A DNA stretch of 24,290 nucleotides, taken from positions 1-24,290 of the forward strand of contig QQUO01000047.1 of NCBI GenBank assembly GCA_008501575.1. The letters run 5' to 3'. The position numbers were made by a program, and so were the translations under genes. This document shows, one piece after another, positions 24,201 through 24,290 of this stretch. The notes below the pieces were generated by a model, which saw only the letters and a list, made by a program, of their open reading frames with translations, did no database searches and had not been told where the DNA came from. Each line of letters opens with the position of its first letter. The stretch's first letter is position 1. The DNA is from Pseudomonadota bacterium. GTDB lineage: Bacteria > Pseudomonadota > Gammaproteobacteria > Xanthomonadales > Marinicellaceae.

Positions 24201-24290
24201 ATGTCTGAACCATTTATCGCAGAAGTTAGAATTTTCGCCGGTAATTTTGCCCCCAGAGGTTGGGCTTTTTGTAATGGTCAACTCTTACCT
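24201..24290 (+). CDS. Tail-collar domain protein (MdpB-like), copy 3, cut by window end
   Basis: Third tandem paralogue; only the first 30 residues are in the window (MSEPFIAEVRIFAGNFAPRG followed by WAFCNGQLLP). It starts 9 bp after copy 2 with an AGGAG ribosome site overlapping the end of that gene, so all three are one transcriptional unit. The 3' end is outside the window. Confidence 0.88.
   Translation, partial: MSEPFIAEVRIFAGNFAPRGWAFCNGQLLP

Noticed and set aside
23154..24290. Tail-collar genes taken as part of a prophage
   Set aside because: No other phage gene (portal, terminase, tape measure, lysis, integrase) is near. Tandem collar-domain families are known outside phages.
1..24290. 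CRISPR array, tRNA, rRNA, transposase or integrase
   Set aside because: None was recognised on either strand; the tandem repeats seen are protein-coding, and the palindromes lack regular spacing.

Overview
The window looks like chromosomal DNA of a marine gammaproteobacterium. The best clues are the aroK-aroB-SPOR(DamX-like) order, the histidine pathway through formimidoylglutamate deiminase (HutF), and secreted proteins of a style I associate with Marinicella and nearby Lysobacterales-like lineages (cadherin-like and beta-helix proteins, a C-terminal LIFADDFE tail, tandem tail-collar proteins). The genus is an inference, not proven here. Most genes look close to 45-50% GC by eye. The restriction-modification pair (about 4.9-7.0 kb) is clearly AT-richer.

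Layout. 1-4.9 kb: nucleoside and aldehyde catabolism (3' part of an ALDH16-type aldehyde dehydrogenase, purine nucleoside phosphorylase, thymidine phosphorylase), interrupted by a reverse-strand HigB/HigA toxin-antitoxin module. 4.9-7.0 kb: NgoFVII-family restriction endonuclease with its cytosine-5 methyltransferase. 7.0-8.0 kb: an unrecognised small helical protein and a YspA-like SLOG protein. 8.2-11.1 kb: reverse-strand operon aroK-aroB-SPOR protein-cysteine hydrolase, tightly coupled. 11.2-13.7 kb: divergent hutF and hutI. 14.0-14.7 kb: membrane protein plus small XRE regulator with a promoter/operator region. 14.8-24.3 kb: envelope and secreted genes: an SGNH-like hydrolase, a beta-helix protein, a 1685-residue cadherin-like/beta-helix protein, then three tandem tail-collar (MdpB-like) proteins, the third cut by the window end.

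The most interesting unexplained structure is a dispersed element of about 144-167 bp. It occurs twice (2424-2567 and, inverted, 13738-13904), each time between convergent genes. It has 31-nt imperfect terminal inverted repeats, a spacer of almost identical length (82 and 83 nt), and two internal triloop hairpins. One hairpin keeps its geometry while its sequence changes, which points to selection on RNA or single-strand structure. The second candidate system is the 18.0-24.3 kb locus: a giant surface protein followed by tandem collar-domain proteins with no phage genes in view. The giant protein carries an internal IPTL/PEP-CTERM-like segment and a second signal-like helix.

No tRNA, rRNA, CRISPR array, transposase or integrase was recognised.
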